64,000 nucleotides of DNA from Amphibacillus jilinensis Y1 (GCF_000306965.1 NZ_JH976437.1:163405-227404); one strand, 5' to 3'; counted from the stretch's first letter, positions 46,018-55,040 are shown. Notes: a model not told the origin generated them from the sequence alone. A program made the numbers and translations.

Positions 46018-46560
46018 TTATCGAACTTTTCTTAAGACAAAGAAATAAGATTTGTCCACTTTACGCATCTTGAAATCCATTACGCCTAGTAAAGTCTGGT
46101 CATCAATTTTTCTAAATACATCAATAATCGCTTTATCATCATAAATCATGCTAGCAGTTGTCTTACCTCTATAGGTTATCATTCTTATTCTTGCTGCACT
46201 TTTATCCGTTGCTAACAAGTGCTGAAATAATCTCATACCTAACTTAATAGATATTAACGGTAGTTTATCGATAGGCAAATCAAGCGGAATCAACAACGGA
46301 TTAACGTTGTAAAGCGTCCCATCATTTTTCAAACAAACTAACGGATCTACCTGCTCTTCATTGATAAATCGCTTTCCAAACCAATTGGATGCTGATAAGA
46401 CGCCCTCTAACGGATGACCTGTCTTGATTTCTATCCCCTTCCATAACCCTAAAATATCTGCTGAATTTACTATTTCCAGCTGATCAAACCAAGCAAACGC
46501 TTCTTGTTGGGTCGCCCCTTGTTCAATGATTCTTCTACACTTTTCAGAGTCAAGCATCAA
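46018..46560 (-). CDS. GXWXG/DUF4334-domain protein
   Basis: 180 residues. The N-terminal part carries LWKGIEIKTGHPLEGVLSAS and NWFGKRF, the GXWXG-type motif; the C-terminal part has YRGKTTASMIYDDKAIIDVF, RKIDDQTLLGVMDFK and YFFVLRKV, as in DUF4334. Such proteins are common in bacteria but have no assigned role. Adjacent to the SDR, probably one transcript. Family call is from motif memory. Confidence 0.75.
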   Translation of the reverse strand: MMLDSEKCRRIIEQGATQQEAFAWFDQLEIVNSADILGLWKGIEIKTGHPLEGVLSASNWFGKRFINEEQVDPLVCLKNDGTLYNVNPLLIPLDLPIDKLPLISIKLGMRLFQHLLATDKSAARIRMITYRGKTTASMIYDDKAIIDVFRKIDDQTLLGVMDFKMRKVDKSYFFVLRKVR

Positions 46561-46841
46561 CGTGTCCTCCTTCGAACATATAACATCGCTTTACCATCAA
46601 CTTAACATTCACAAGATCAGCCAACATCAACCTATACAAGTATATTAACATTTTATAGAAGGATGATACCAGCTTTGAACATACATGTTCACATTTGTTC
46701 TACCTTACCTCACTATATAATGTATACGGTTAGCTGTATGTATAGTCTGCACATAGATGTTAAAAGATCGCCATCTAACCCAATTCCTCTTCCGTTTCAC
46801 TATAATGGATAACTTCCAACCACAAAAGTGATAGACCTTTA

Positions 46842-46986
46842 TAAAACGGTACTTCATTTCGCCCTTCACCCACTGATTGATCGTTGAGTCAATCAAGACA
46901 TTAGCAGCTGTGAACCTCCCCATTAACAGATTAATTCCTACTCTATATTTTGTGACGCGTTTTGCCAATGATTAGCTGTGATAAAA
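46842..46986 (+). repeat. Dispersed structured repeat, copy 9
   Basis: ACCCACTGATTGATCGTTGA, GTCAATCAAGACATTAGC, and GATTAGCTGTGATAAAATA end; the GTCCGTTA arms are degraded. Upstream of the aldo/keto reductase. Counting the tandem pair separately, nine copies are listed, and a tenth, partial match is the relic near 15848. Confidence 0.7.
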
Positions 46987-47072
46987 TATATTAAATAAAT
47001 TTAAAGCGTTTTCTTCGCTATTTTAGCTTAACATGATAAAATAAAATTATACTCATGAAAGGAGTAGATAAC

Positions 47073-47990
47073 ATGAACATCATCAAGTTAGGAACAAGCA
47101 ATTTAGAAGTCGGCGAAATTTCACTTGGTTGTATGCGTATGAGTGGCCTCTCCAAACAAGAAGCCCGCAATGTTATTGATAATGCACTAGAACATGGCGT
47201 TAATTTATTTGATCATGCAGATATTTATGGTGGAGGAAAATCCGAAGAAGTCTTTGCTGACGCCATCAATATGAATGCAGACGTCCGTGAAAAAATGGTC
47301 CTTCAATCAAAATGTGGGATTCAAAAAGGTTTTTTTGACTTCTCAAAGGAACATATTATCCGTTCAGTTGAAGGTAGTCTACAACGCCTAAATACGGATT
47401 ATCTTGATATTCTGCTCCTACATAGACCAGACACACTTGTTGAACCTGAGCAAGTAGCAGAAGCTTTTGCAGAATTAAAAGACAGTGGTAAAGTTAAATA
47501 TTTTGGTGTAAGTAACCAAAATCCCATGCAAATCGAATTATTAAAAAAATATCTAGATCAAGATTTAATCATCAATCAACTTCAGCTAAGCCTCATGCAC
47601 ACACCTATGATTGATGCTGGATTTAATGTTAACATGGTCCATGACAAAGCGGTTGATTATGACAACAGCATCCTAGATTACAGCCGTTTAAATGATATGA
47701 CGATTCAAGCATGGTCTCCTTTCCAATATGGCATGTTTAAGGGTGTTTTTGTCGGAAATGAACAATTTCCAGAAGTCAATGCTAAGCTAGACGAGCTCGC
47801 AGACAAAAAAGGCGTTACCGCTTCTGCCATAGCAATTGCATGGATATTAAGACATCCAGCTAAGATTCAACCTATTGTTGGAACAATGAACCCGAAACGA
47901 CTTGCCGATATCTCTAAGGCAAGTGATGTGAAACTAACACGTGAAGAATGGTATGAACTTTATCGTGCAGCAGGTAACAGCTTGCCTTAG
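47073..47990 (+). CDS. Aldo/keto reductase (YdhF/YcsN-like)
   Basis: 305-residue TIM-barrel NADPH-dependent oxidoreductase. ISLGCMRMSG at the N-terminus; catalytic Asp-Tyr pair in LFDHADIYGGG, Lys in LQSKCGI and the His-containing ILLLHRPD; C-terminal cofactor motif VGTMNPKRL. It closely follows the E. coli YdhF/B. subtilis YcsN group in layout. The start is the ATG at 47073 behind AAAGGAGTAGATAAC. The substrate is unknown. It is transcribed opposite to its neighbours. Confidence 0.9.
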   Translation: MNIIKLGTSNLEVGEISLGCMRMSGLSKQEARNVIDNALEHGVNLFDHADIYGGGKSEEVFADAINMNADVREKMVLQSKCGIQKGFFDFSKEHIIRSVEGSLQRLNTDYLDILLLHRPDTLVEPEQVAEAFAELKDSGKVKYFGVSNQNPMQIELLKKYLDQDLIINQLQLSLMHTPMIDAGFNVNMVHDKAVDYDNSILDYSRLNDMTIQAWSPFQYGMFKGVFVGNEQFPEVNAKLDELADKKGVTASAIAIAWILRHPAKIQPIVGTMNPKRLADISKASDVKLTREEWYELYRAAGNSLP

Positions 47991-48003
47991 AAGTTAGAAT
48001 AGA

Positions 48004-48099
48004 AAAACAAGCATCGAGAATTGAACTTTCCTTTTGCTATGCATATTAGCTTAACAATTGGTGGTACAGTTCGATATGATGCTTGTTTTATTATTTTTA
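48004..48099 (+). terminator. Possible terminator after the aldo/keto reductase
   Basis: AAAACAAGCATC (48004-48015) pairs with GATGCTTGTTTT (48079-48090), then ATTATTTTTA. The 63-nt loop is long, so it is weaker evidence. 48100-48357 shows nothing further. Confidence 0.4.
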
Positions 48100-48357
48100 A
48101 TTACAATGTAAAGCTTTTTTATCGGTACGGGTTAAATAGACGGAAGCTTCCTATTTTAAAGAAAATTAAATTCGCGTTTGAAATAAATTTGATGCTACCT
48201 TTTTAATTACTAATCATTCTTTTAAATTTATTGCACATCAAAAGATATTCTGTTGACTATATCCTTCTAATAGCTAAAGCATATGCAATCCATCATTTTC
48301 CTTCTTTATTACTACACTTAGTGTTCATACCTAATGATAATAAAATTTAAAATTCAG

Positions 48358-49233
48358 TTATCCAAACACTACATCAAGTTGACCACAACCAAAGGTAACG
48401 TTTCGTCCAATATGCAGGTACCGTCCGGCATACAACCATGGAGCAAAGTGATACATATTCCCCTCAAAAGTCATGGCCCCCAGTAAACCACTTAAATCCA
48501 TTTTCTTTTTTCTTCTATTAGAATATCGGCTAATTTCACTCCAGTACAGCCCAGATGAAGTCATTTGGACCGAATTTGACAATTCACATACCATGGGTAC
48601 TGAATCAGCATCCACGAATCCACCGTAACGCTCCGTTAAAGCCGTAACTCTCCTCGTAATACTTCGAATGGTGGTAGAAAAATCTACCTTCTTCAGTTGC
48701 TTTCCACCTCGACGTATACGAAGCGGGGTTATCAAATGGATAGAACAGCTAGAGATTCCTGTGTGATCCCAGGAAGGAAGCAGGTTGGAAACCGTTGGTT
48801 CTGAATAGATTTTGTGAGCGTCCAAAATCATCTCCAGTCTGTCAGCCTGTATAATATCCACAAGCTCAAACTTTTTTCTTTTCACACCAAGCTCGAAGTA
48901 GGGAATACTAACCAACGAATCGATCACGCTTTTCGTATAGTTGGTGGCCTTGCCTAACAGAACAAACTTAAAGCACAGCAGATCTCCTTCATTGTAAATC
49001 TCTTGATATCTGGGCGGTTCCAAAATATAAGGATTTACAATGTCCTGTTTTCCTCCTCCATATTTGCGATTTTCAAAAATATATTGATAGGTCTCATTAT
49101 TCGTGGATAGGATCCATCCCATCACACCATGAAGTGTAGAGCCTAGATAACGCGGTAATCGCACGGATTCGCAACATTTTAATCGGATTAGTAGTGGCAT
49201 ATATGATAGTGAAAACAACTCTGAATTATACAT
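48358..49233 (-). CDS. cas6: Cas6-type CRISPR RNA endonuclease
   Basis: 291 residues. The C-terminal region (YSNRRKKKMDLSGLLGAMTF, then LYAGRYLHIGRNVTFGCGQL) matches the Cas6 C-terminal domain with the glycine-rich RAMP loop; the N-terminal RAMP half has YLGSTLHGVMGW. It cleaves CRISPR transcripts inside repeats to make crRNAs. It is the last gene of the type III-like operon, overlapping the Csm5-like gene by 8 bp. Type I-C systems use Cas5c instead, so this Cas6 presumably serves the type III effector. The catalytic residue could not be assigned. Confidence 0.8.
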   Translation of the reverse strand: MYNSELFSLSYMPLLIRLKCCESVRLPRYLGSTLHGVMGWILSTNNETYQYIFENRKYGGGKQDIVNPYILEPPRYQEIYNEGDLLCFKFVLLGKATNYTKSVIDSLVSIPYFELGVKRKKFELVDIIQADRLEMILDAHKIYSEPTVSNLLPSWDHTGISSCSIHLITPLRIRRGGKQLKKVDFSTTIRSITRRVTALTERYGGFVDADSVPMVCELSNSVQMTSSGLYWSEISRYSNRRKKKMDLSGLLGAMTFEGNMYHFAPWLYAGRYLHIGRNVTFGCGQLDVVFG

Positions 49234-50053
49234 TGCTATGCTCCAATGTTAATTGAACCAAGCCATGAGGCAATCTTTTTGTCTTATCAAGATATACCGC
49301 ACTGTTATAGCCATCTCTAATTGATATTGCTGAAAGCATAAGCCCTTTGTAGCCGCCAAGTATTAATAGAAAATTATTGCTCCTATCGGCTTGCGGTTCA
49401 TTCAGGATCGCTTGGACGTTTTTCCCCAATTCATTTAAGATAAGCTGATCCTCTTCCTTTTTTACCTGACCGGACATCCCCTTGATTCTTTGAACCAGTT
49501 GCTCAAGCTTGGTTCTTGTAGCTTCATCTGCCTCTCTAAAATAAAGCTCTGGTTCATGTTTTAGCTTTGTGTTTGATTTTGACACAACATAAAAAAGTTC
49601 TCCAGTATACTCCGAGTCCGCTCTAAGCATTTCAACAGCAACATTGGGGAAGAACTCAGCGACTTCAATTGGCGTATCCTCTTTGGATATATTCTGTACT
49701 TTTTGCAAATGATATAGCTGAATATCCTCGCTCTTCACTCTGATATCATCTACCATCAATGAAGGTTTACCTTTCTCTGTTCCGATATCTGGTAAAGCTC
49801 CTTTAATAGAGGAACCTGGAATATAATATTGTGTCTCTGCGGGCGCATATCGGAGATAGTTCCCGTACTGATAAAACGGATAAATAATGTTAACTCTTTC
49901 CTTGTTCACATGCGCGGAAGCCTGCTTCTCCAAATCTTCCGATATGAAATCGCCTGCCGCTTTATAAAAACCTTGGTGATCCCTCGGAGACAGAACCAGT
50001 GTTGAGTAAGTTTTCATTCGATAATTATATTTACGAGGTAGATGGAGCGTCAT
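49226..50053 (-). CDS. csm5: Csm5-like RAMP protein
   Basis: 275 residues from the ATG at 50051-50053 behind TAGGAGGAAACAGC; it overlaps the preceding gene by 23 bp. MKTYSTLVLSPRDHQGFYKA near the start and YYIPGSSIKGALPD are the RAMP signatures of Csm5-type proteins, which cap the crRNA 3' end in type III-A complexes. The C-terminus lacks an obvious second glycine loop. Order and size support the call, though sequence similarity is modest. Confidence 0.65.
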   Translation of the reverse strand: MTLHLPRKYNYRMKTYSTLVLSPRDHQGFYKAAGDFISEDLEKQASAHVNKERVNIIYPFYQYGNYLRYAPAETQYYIPGSSIKGALPDIGTEKGKPSLMVDDIRVKSEDIQLYHLQKVQNISKEDTPIEVAEFFPNVAVEMLRADSEYTGELFYVVSKSNTKLKHEPELYFREADEATRTKLEQLVQRIKGMSGQVKKEEDQLILNELGKNVQAILNEPQADRSNNFLLILGGYKGLMLSAISIRDGYNSAVYLDKTKRLPHGLVQLTLEHSNV

Positions 50054-51041
50054 GCTGTTTCCTCCTATCAATATTTATTGGAAGTAGAAAAGCATTCCCA
50101 AACACAATATCTCGCGAGTTAAATGGTGATTGAATCGAGCATCCAGCTGTTTTCAAAGCTTCCTTTACAAAAACAATGCTGCCTGCGTCAATAAAGCTGA
50201 TAAACTGACCAGAGAACTCCTTAGCCCATCCTCCTGCAGAATCATAAGGGCGCCTTTCCGAAGTAAAAAGCTTTAGTGACGAGAGATTGAAATTAATCTC
50301 TTGAGGTAAAAGCATCCCCAGATTCAAATAGGTATTTGGCTGATCAGCTGAATTCCCCCACTCCAATGAGTGTATACAATTTACTATAAATGTATTGAAG
50401 CCTTGCGATGCTTTCGCCCCCAGAAAAAAACGTCTTTTACTCTCTTTTGCATGGTGTAGGGCATCTAACAATTTAGCACTCTCGTCACCTTTATCGGCAC
50501 ATAAGTAGAACGAAAATTCAGTAACGATCTCCTTTTTTCCTTCCTCTAATACCTCGACGACGTTGACTTCTGGTACTGAGTACACATTGGGATCCAGCCC
50601 TGGCATGTCATACCTGAGACTGTCAATCGCCGCGTGAATCTGTTGGGAGGACTCTATACACGAAAAGGGATACAGGTAGTCATCTTGGTTCGGATTCTCT
50701 ATCGCCTTGTAAATCTCGGCCAACTTCATGAAAGAGCGCTTCTTTATCTCCTTATAGGTCCTCTTGTCCTTCTTCCTATCAGACTGATCGGACGGCTGTC
50801 CAGATAATGAGTCCAGTAAATAAGTTTGTGGCAGCGGCAAATAATTGCGAGGCAGCATATTGGACAAGGAAATGTACAACTCCCCTTCCCTAATCTTCGA
50901 AACCAGTAACGTTGCTCGCTCGGAGGAATACCGCTCTGCATACAGATAAATTAATGCGCCAAATATTCTCTGAGAATCTGGTAGCTGCGTAAGCCGTCCC
51001 GTTAGTGACATTTCTACTTTATAGGTTACAGTTTCAGTCAA
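50031..51041 (-). CDS. csm4: Csm4-like RAMP protein
   Basis: 336 residues, starting at a TTG (51039-51041) three bases after the Csm3-like stop. RIFGALIYLY, NYLPLPQTYL, a basic KKDKRTYKEIKKRSFMKL stretch and SKRRFFLGAKASQGFNTF agree with Csm4/Cas5-group RAMPs that hold the crRNA 5' handle and contact Cas10. Assignment rests on order and motifs. Confidence 0.6.
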   Translation of the reverse strand: MTETVTYKVEMSLTGRLTQLPDSQRIFGALIYLYAERYSSERATLLVSKIREGELYISLSNMLPRNYLPLPQTYLLDSLSGQPSDQSDRKKDKRTYKEIKKRSFMKLAEIYKAIENPNQDDYLYPFSCIESSQQIHAAIDSLRYDMPGLDPNVYSVPEVNVVEVLEEGKKEIVTEFSFYLCADKGDESAKLLDALHHAKESKRRFFLGAKASQGFNTFIVNCIHSLEWGNSADQPNTYLNLGMLLPQEINFNLSSLKLFTSERRPYDSAGGWAKEFSGQFISFIDAGSIVFVKEALKTAGCSIQSPFNSRDIVFGNAFLLPINIDRRKQHDAPSTS

Positions 51042-51042
51042 A

Positions 51043-51765
51043 TCAATCTCCCTCCCGACTCACTTCCACCTGTATTCTGCCGTATCCACGGCTTCCGGAA
51101 TTGCCCAGACGATATACGCCAGCATTAAACTGATAGATAGCATTCTCTATAAATCTCGCTGTAACATCCATTGGTACTGTTAATTGATCAAGCATATAAA
51201 AATGAATCTCCCCTGAAAACTCTACACCTGGACGAACCGTTTTATAGGTTCGTGGATTGGCGACTACGTTAGGTTCTTCATGAGGTTCACTGGCTTTTAT
51301 CGAGTTTTTCGAGTCAATAGAGAATGGATCAACATCTCCTGTTTCTATTAGTTGCAAATCATTAAAGATTAATTTCGGCGTATGATTAAATCCTTCCACT
51401 CCAAAAAGGTACTCCGCCGATGCCTTATGGATTGCTTCTTCAAAACGTTTTTCAACCCTTTCCCTTAGGAACCGCTCATCCTTCTCTTTCATTTCTTCAA
51501 TCCGGAGCAAGTTTTCTTCTTGCTTGGTGACAAGATATTCTTGGTAAGCTTCCGTTATCAGCTTCGCTTCTGCGGAACTTTTAGTTAGATCCCGCACAAT
51601 TCTTCTCAAGCTCCCTTTGAAAGAAGATGCCGGAATATAAGGCTTGCCATTATGATCAGTGACGGTAAACAGATCGATACCGCCGATCTCAAAGGTTCTC
51701 GGGGAACCACCTATAAACAGATTAGAAAGTGTAGTCACTTTCAACTGGATCGTATTCACGCTCAT
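51043..51765 (-). CDS. csm3: Csm3-like backbone RAMP (Cas7)
   Basis: 240 residues. FIGGSPRTFEIGGIDLF with Asp31 in the position of the Csm3 target-RNA slicing aspartate, followed by PYIPASSFKGSLRRIVRDL, the Cas7 motif, and the C-terminal glycine loop VYRLGNSGSRGYGRIQVEV. A charged helical insertion (about 78-115, EENLLRIEEMKEKDERFL) lengthens the usual loop. It would polymerise along the crRNA and cut bound RNA at 6-nt intervals. It overlaps cas10 by 4 bp. Confidence 0.75.
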   Translation of the reverse strand: MSVNTIQLKVTTLSNLFIGGSPRTFEIGGIDLFTVTDHNGKPYIPASSFKGSLRRIVRDLTKSSAEAKLITEAYQEYLVTKQEENLLRIEEMKEKDERFLRERVEKRFEEAIHKASAEYLFGVEGFNHTPKLIFNDLQLIETGDVDPFSIDSKNSIKASEPHEEPNVVANPRTYKTVRPGVEFSGEIHFYMLDQLTVPMDVTARFIENAIYQFNAGVYRLGNSGSRGYGRIQVEVSREGD

Positions 51766-53831
51766 CTTTTATCCCCTTTCGGTTCTCTATCTTTTTGGTT
51801 CTGATTTTTTTTCTTTTTATCCGGATATAAAGTTTTGTATAGTATCGATAGCTCGTTCAAACGATAGAAAATAAGCAAGGAGTCTATATAGTCATCTGTC
51901 CAAAGGTTTGTCCGATTTCCAACACTCCGAAAGCTTTCTTTATCAAAGAATAGCCCCGGTGGTGCTTTCTTTTCTAATTCCCTTTGAGCTTTCAGTTCTT
52001 CAATATCTTCTTTCGTCCGATCATTCACTGATTGAAGCATCTCAGCAACTGTCCCGATTTGACTCTTGTCCATTTTTTTGAAGCGGTGAAACATGGAGCT
52101 GGAGATTTGTAACCTCCGGTAAGTCTCAACCTTAGATCCATTAGGAGCTTTATAACTTGCAAACACCGCAAAAATATTGCGGAATTGACGAATACCATAC
52201 TCTTTGATCGTGTTATCTTTCTTCAAGGAACCATACAAATTCTGATGATACAAATACCTCAACGGCTTATTGAACAGAATTCCTCGTAACTTACGGATAT
52301 CAGAATATTTAGGCTTGACTTTATCACCTGTAATCGCAAAACGCGGATCAGAAAATAGCAGCAGCATACGCACATATCTTTCTAACCGAATACGTTGACG
52401 AGACCCAAAATGCAATTCCTTTTCTGAATTCCTCTTTCTATTCGAATTTTCTTTTCTCCCGCAGCTACGTTCTTTTTTTGGGGTAAGCAACTGCCTCAAG
52501 AGTTTTTCAATCAGTAATAATTCAAACCCGCTCAGCTCTTTATTGCTGCTCTCCAGATGCTCCGGCAATAAATGATACAGAACGGCGTTGCTGAATTTAA
52601 CGTCACTGCTACAGATCGTCTTGTCGCTAATCTTCATTAGCAACCCGTATAAAAAATGATGCGCGGCAAAGCCTTTTTCCATGGCTCCTTTCAATAGAGC
52701 TACATCATCTTTAAAATAAGCCCATTGTGATTTCTTCTCTGCATCATAATCCTCGAAGACATAATCATTAATGCTAATCTTCATATAAGAGGACTTTTCA
52801 ACCTTATCCTTACAGTTTCGTGAATAAGCCTTAGCCTCATCCAATTGATGCTGTACTCTCTCATAGTAATACCGAATTGGTTCACGGTTGAAGGTAAAAT
52901 CAATGCCTACGCTCAAAGAAAGCTGTGGCAAATTGGTGATGTAATGTTCACTTAGTTTGTTGATCTCTTCATTCAATTGCTGCAAAATTTCTTTGCACAA
53001 ATTGATACCATCCAATAAATGAGCAGCAGTCACCGCGAAGAAGATGTCATCTCCAGCCATATATAATGGGTACAGCTTGAAGTCCTTATCCTTCTCCTGA
53101 TATTTCGCAGTGATTTTATGTAAATAATCCAAACTTATGAATTTGGACAATAATTGGCTGATTGCATTATATATCGTGTAATCTCCAAGTTGTTCAAATA
53201 AAGCCCCCATGCCGTCTAAATCAGCCTTAATAACAGCAATCCGAAAATGGTTGTCGTTGTCATCCTCTTCTTGGGAATAGAGCGCATTAATATCGCTGGA
53301 AAACGACGGATATTTTTTTTCCAGATCAATTGATAATTGAAGTTTATTTCCCTCAGGGACACTGCAAAACTGAAATAACAAATCTCTATGACTGGCTATG
53401 ATCTCATTCAGGCACTTCGGTTGTCTAAGGCGGTCTTTACTCTCTTTAATTGCCTCTAGCTTATCCGGTTTTTCCGAAAGCTGCTTCTCAAAAACAACAT
53501 ATTTAACTAACAGCTGGCCTTTGAACATTTTATAATACTTTATGAACAATTGGTTCAGCTTTTTCGTAATCTGTTCTTGGTCAAGCGAGGTGGTAAATAT
53601 GCACATACCTGAACATGTGAGCAATTGCTCATCAAAATGATCGCTAAACTCGCCATCTTCTCCCTCAATTCCAATGTCCCCAAAAAACGTCTCGGAGATC
53701 AAATGCGATGAATTTACTATCTCCCGAAGTGTACCGCTGTTGGCCTGATTTTCCTGGATATACGCCTGCAGCACATAGTATAAAAATGTCTGTACTTTAT
53801 CAATGGATATAGCAACAACATATTGCCCCAT
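51762..53831 (-). CDS. cas10: HD-less Cas10 of a type III CRISPR system
   Basis: 689 residues. The N-terminus starts directly with a palm-like domain (YVVAISIDKVQTFLYYV); there is no HD nuclease domain. The second palm has the metal motif KADLDGMGALF (203-213) and MAGDDIFF (258-265), i.e. AGDD in place of GGDD with both aspartates kept, so cyclic-oligoadenylate synthesis is possible. The C-terminal half (350-689) is helical, with a Lys/Arg-rich region near 450-480. It overlaps the nuclease gene upstream (TAATG) and the Csm3-like gene downstream (ATGA). No Csm2/Cas11 gene follows. Subtype cannot be assigned. Confidence 0.75.
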   Translation of the reverse strand: MGQYVVAISIDKVQTFLYYVLQAYIQENQANSGTLREIVNSSHLISETFFGDIGIEGEDGEFSDHFDEQLLTCSGMCIFTTSLDQEQITKKLNQLFIKYYKMFKGQLLVKYVVFEKQLSEKPDKLEAIKESKDRLRQPKCLNEIIASHRDLLFQFCSVPEGNKLQLSIDLEKKYPSFSSDINALYSQEEDDNDNHFRIAVIKADLDGMGALFEQLGDYTIYNAISQLLSKFISLDYLHKITAKYQEKDKDFKLYPLYMAGDDIFFAVTAAHLLDGINLCKEILQQLNEEINKLSEHYITNLPQLSLSVGIDFTFNREPIRYYYERVQHQLDEAKAYSRNCKDKVEKSSYMKISINDYVFEDYDAEKKSQWAYFKDDVALLKGAMEKGFAAHHFLYGLLMKISDKTICSSDVKFSNAVLYHLLPEHLESSNKELSGFELLLIEKLLRQLLTPKKERSCGRKENSNRKRNSEKELHFGSRQRIRLERYVRMLLLFSDPRFAITGDKVKPKYSDIRKLRGILFNKPLRYLYHQNLYGSLKKDNTIKEYGIRQFRNIFAVFASYKAPNGSKVETYRRLQISSSMFHRFKKMDKSQIGTVAEMLQSVNDRTKEDIEELKAQRELEKKAPPGLFFDKESFRSVGNRTNLWTDDYIDSLLIFYRLNELSILYKTLYPDKKKKNQNQKDREPKGDKR

Positions 53832-54676
53832 TAAGATTCCTTCCTCTCAATATCAAATAGTTCTGCGTATGCACGGTGCGGGAACAGCAAAGGATTGTTG
53901 ATTAGCATTAATAATTGGTTCAGTTGGAAATTGAATGTGAGGAGCGATACAAGCGTACCATCTTCATCTTTCACCTCGTAGTCTTTCAGCTTGATATCCG
54001 TTAAGAGATCTTCGTCCCTGATTTCTTTATCAGGGTTCGTTTTATGAAAATTAAGCTTTCTAAACCAGTCTTTCAAGCTCCCTCCTCTATTATCCTCAAT
54101 ATCAATACGTCCTCCCTTGTCATCGTTTACAGCAAGGAGCACAAAATCAAAGTTTTGCTGAATCTCTTCGTTCACTACCGACTTCAGCGTACATAAAATG
54201 CGAATCGGGTATGTCGATTTCTGTGTGGGAACCGAGCCAATGGCAATACGGTCAGCAATTCTCGCGATTGAATCATCTGCGGTTTTTAGCTCAGTTAAGT
54301 TACCGCACCAATCCTCGATCCCTTTTAAACTTTGACTTTTGCATTCTACCACCACAGCCACCGCTTCAATCGGGATAAACTTCAAACGCCCGTAACGAAA
54401 AATATAAGGGGTGTAGGTTTCATCGAGTATAGCCAAATCAACCTCACTGGAGACATTCCCTTCCGAATCAATGATAAAGACGGAGTGTTCAATGACAAAT
54501 TTTTTGGGAATAATCATGTCAAACAACTGAGCCCAGATATCCTCACGAGCAGAACCAATGCTTGTTCCATGCAGATCATGTTTCATATAAAGCTCGTTCA
54601 CAATCGATTGTTCAACTTGCCGGTAATTTGTTGTGATGTTTCTAACTAATTTCTGTTTACGTTCTTCTTTAGTCAT
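53831..54676 (-). CDS. Predicted PD-(D/E)XK nuclease (DUF6602-like), first gene of type III operon
   Basis: 281 residues from the ATG at 54674-54676 behind TTGGAGGGATAAGA; a 26-codon longer form also has a weak site. The N-terminal half holds SAREDIWAQLFDMIIPKKF (Glu45), IIDSEGNVSSEVDLAILDE (Asp80) and AVAVVVECKSQS (Glu111-Cys-Lys113), the spaced acidic residues and ExK of a restriction-type nuclease core, and the pattern I associate with DUF6602. No CARF or other oligoadenylate sensor is visible. Its stop overlaps the cas10 start by one base, so it is translated with the effector complex. Role as an ancillary nuclease is inferred. Confidence 0.65.
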   Translation of the reverse strand: MTKEERKQKLVRNITTNYRQVEQSIVNELYMKHDLHGTSIGSAREDIWAQLFDMIIPKKFVIEHSVFIIDSEGNVSSEVDLAILDETYTPYIFRYGRLKFIPIEAVAVVVECKSQSLKGIEDWCGNLTELKTADDSIARIADRIAIGSVPTQKSTYPIRILCTLKSVVNEEIQQNFDFVLLAVNDDKGGRIDIEDNRGGSLKDWFRKLNFHKTNPDKEIRDEDLLTDIKLKDYEVKDEDGTLVSLLTFNFQLNQLLMLINNPLLFPHRAYAELFDIERKES

Positions 54677-54812
54677 TCTTATCCCTCCAACCAAAATGTG
54701 CAAATTAAATGGGCATTTTGATACATTTATACATATTTCTACGTAAACTTCCATATTTCCTTCCTTTTTTTAAAAACAGTGATGAATTCATAATTAAATA
54801 AGTATACTCTAT

Positions 54813-55040
54813 ATTTCAATCACACAATAATAAAGAGTGCAACCCAACCTTGACCAAGTCCGTTACTCCACTTATCATTTCAATCCACGCACTCATAAAG
54901 AGTGCGACGTGTTATGTAATGATCTATCACAAATTCTAATTAATTTCAATCCACGCACTCATAAAGAGTGCGACGTGTTATGTAATGATCTATCACAAAT
55001 TCTAATTAATTTCAATCCACGCACTCATAAAGAGTGCGAC
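54813..55040 (-). CRISPR. CRISPR array 1 (type I-C repeats), four repeats
   Basis: Minus-strand repeat GTCGCACTCTTTATGAGTGC (first 20 of 32 nt, ending GGATTGAAAT) at 55009-55040, 54943-54974 and 54877-54908, and a degenerate terminal repeat at 54813-54843. Spacers: 34, 34 and 33 nt; the first two (54975-55008, 54909-54942) are identical. The leader is on the right, next to cas2. The degenerate end lies about 60 bp before the type III operon. Confidence 0.93.

Noticed and set aside
46705-46968. 87-codon minus-strand frame
   Set aside because: Lies over repeat copy 9, no ribosome site, unlike-protein composition.
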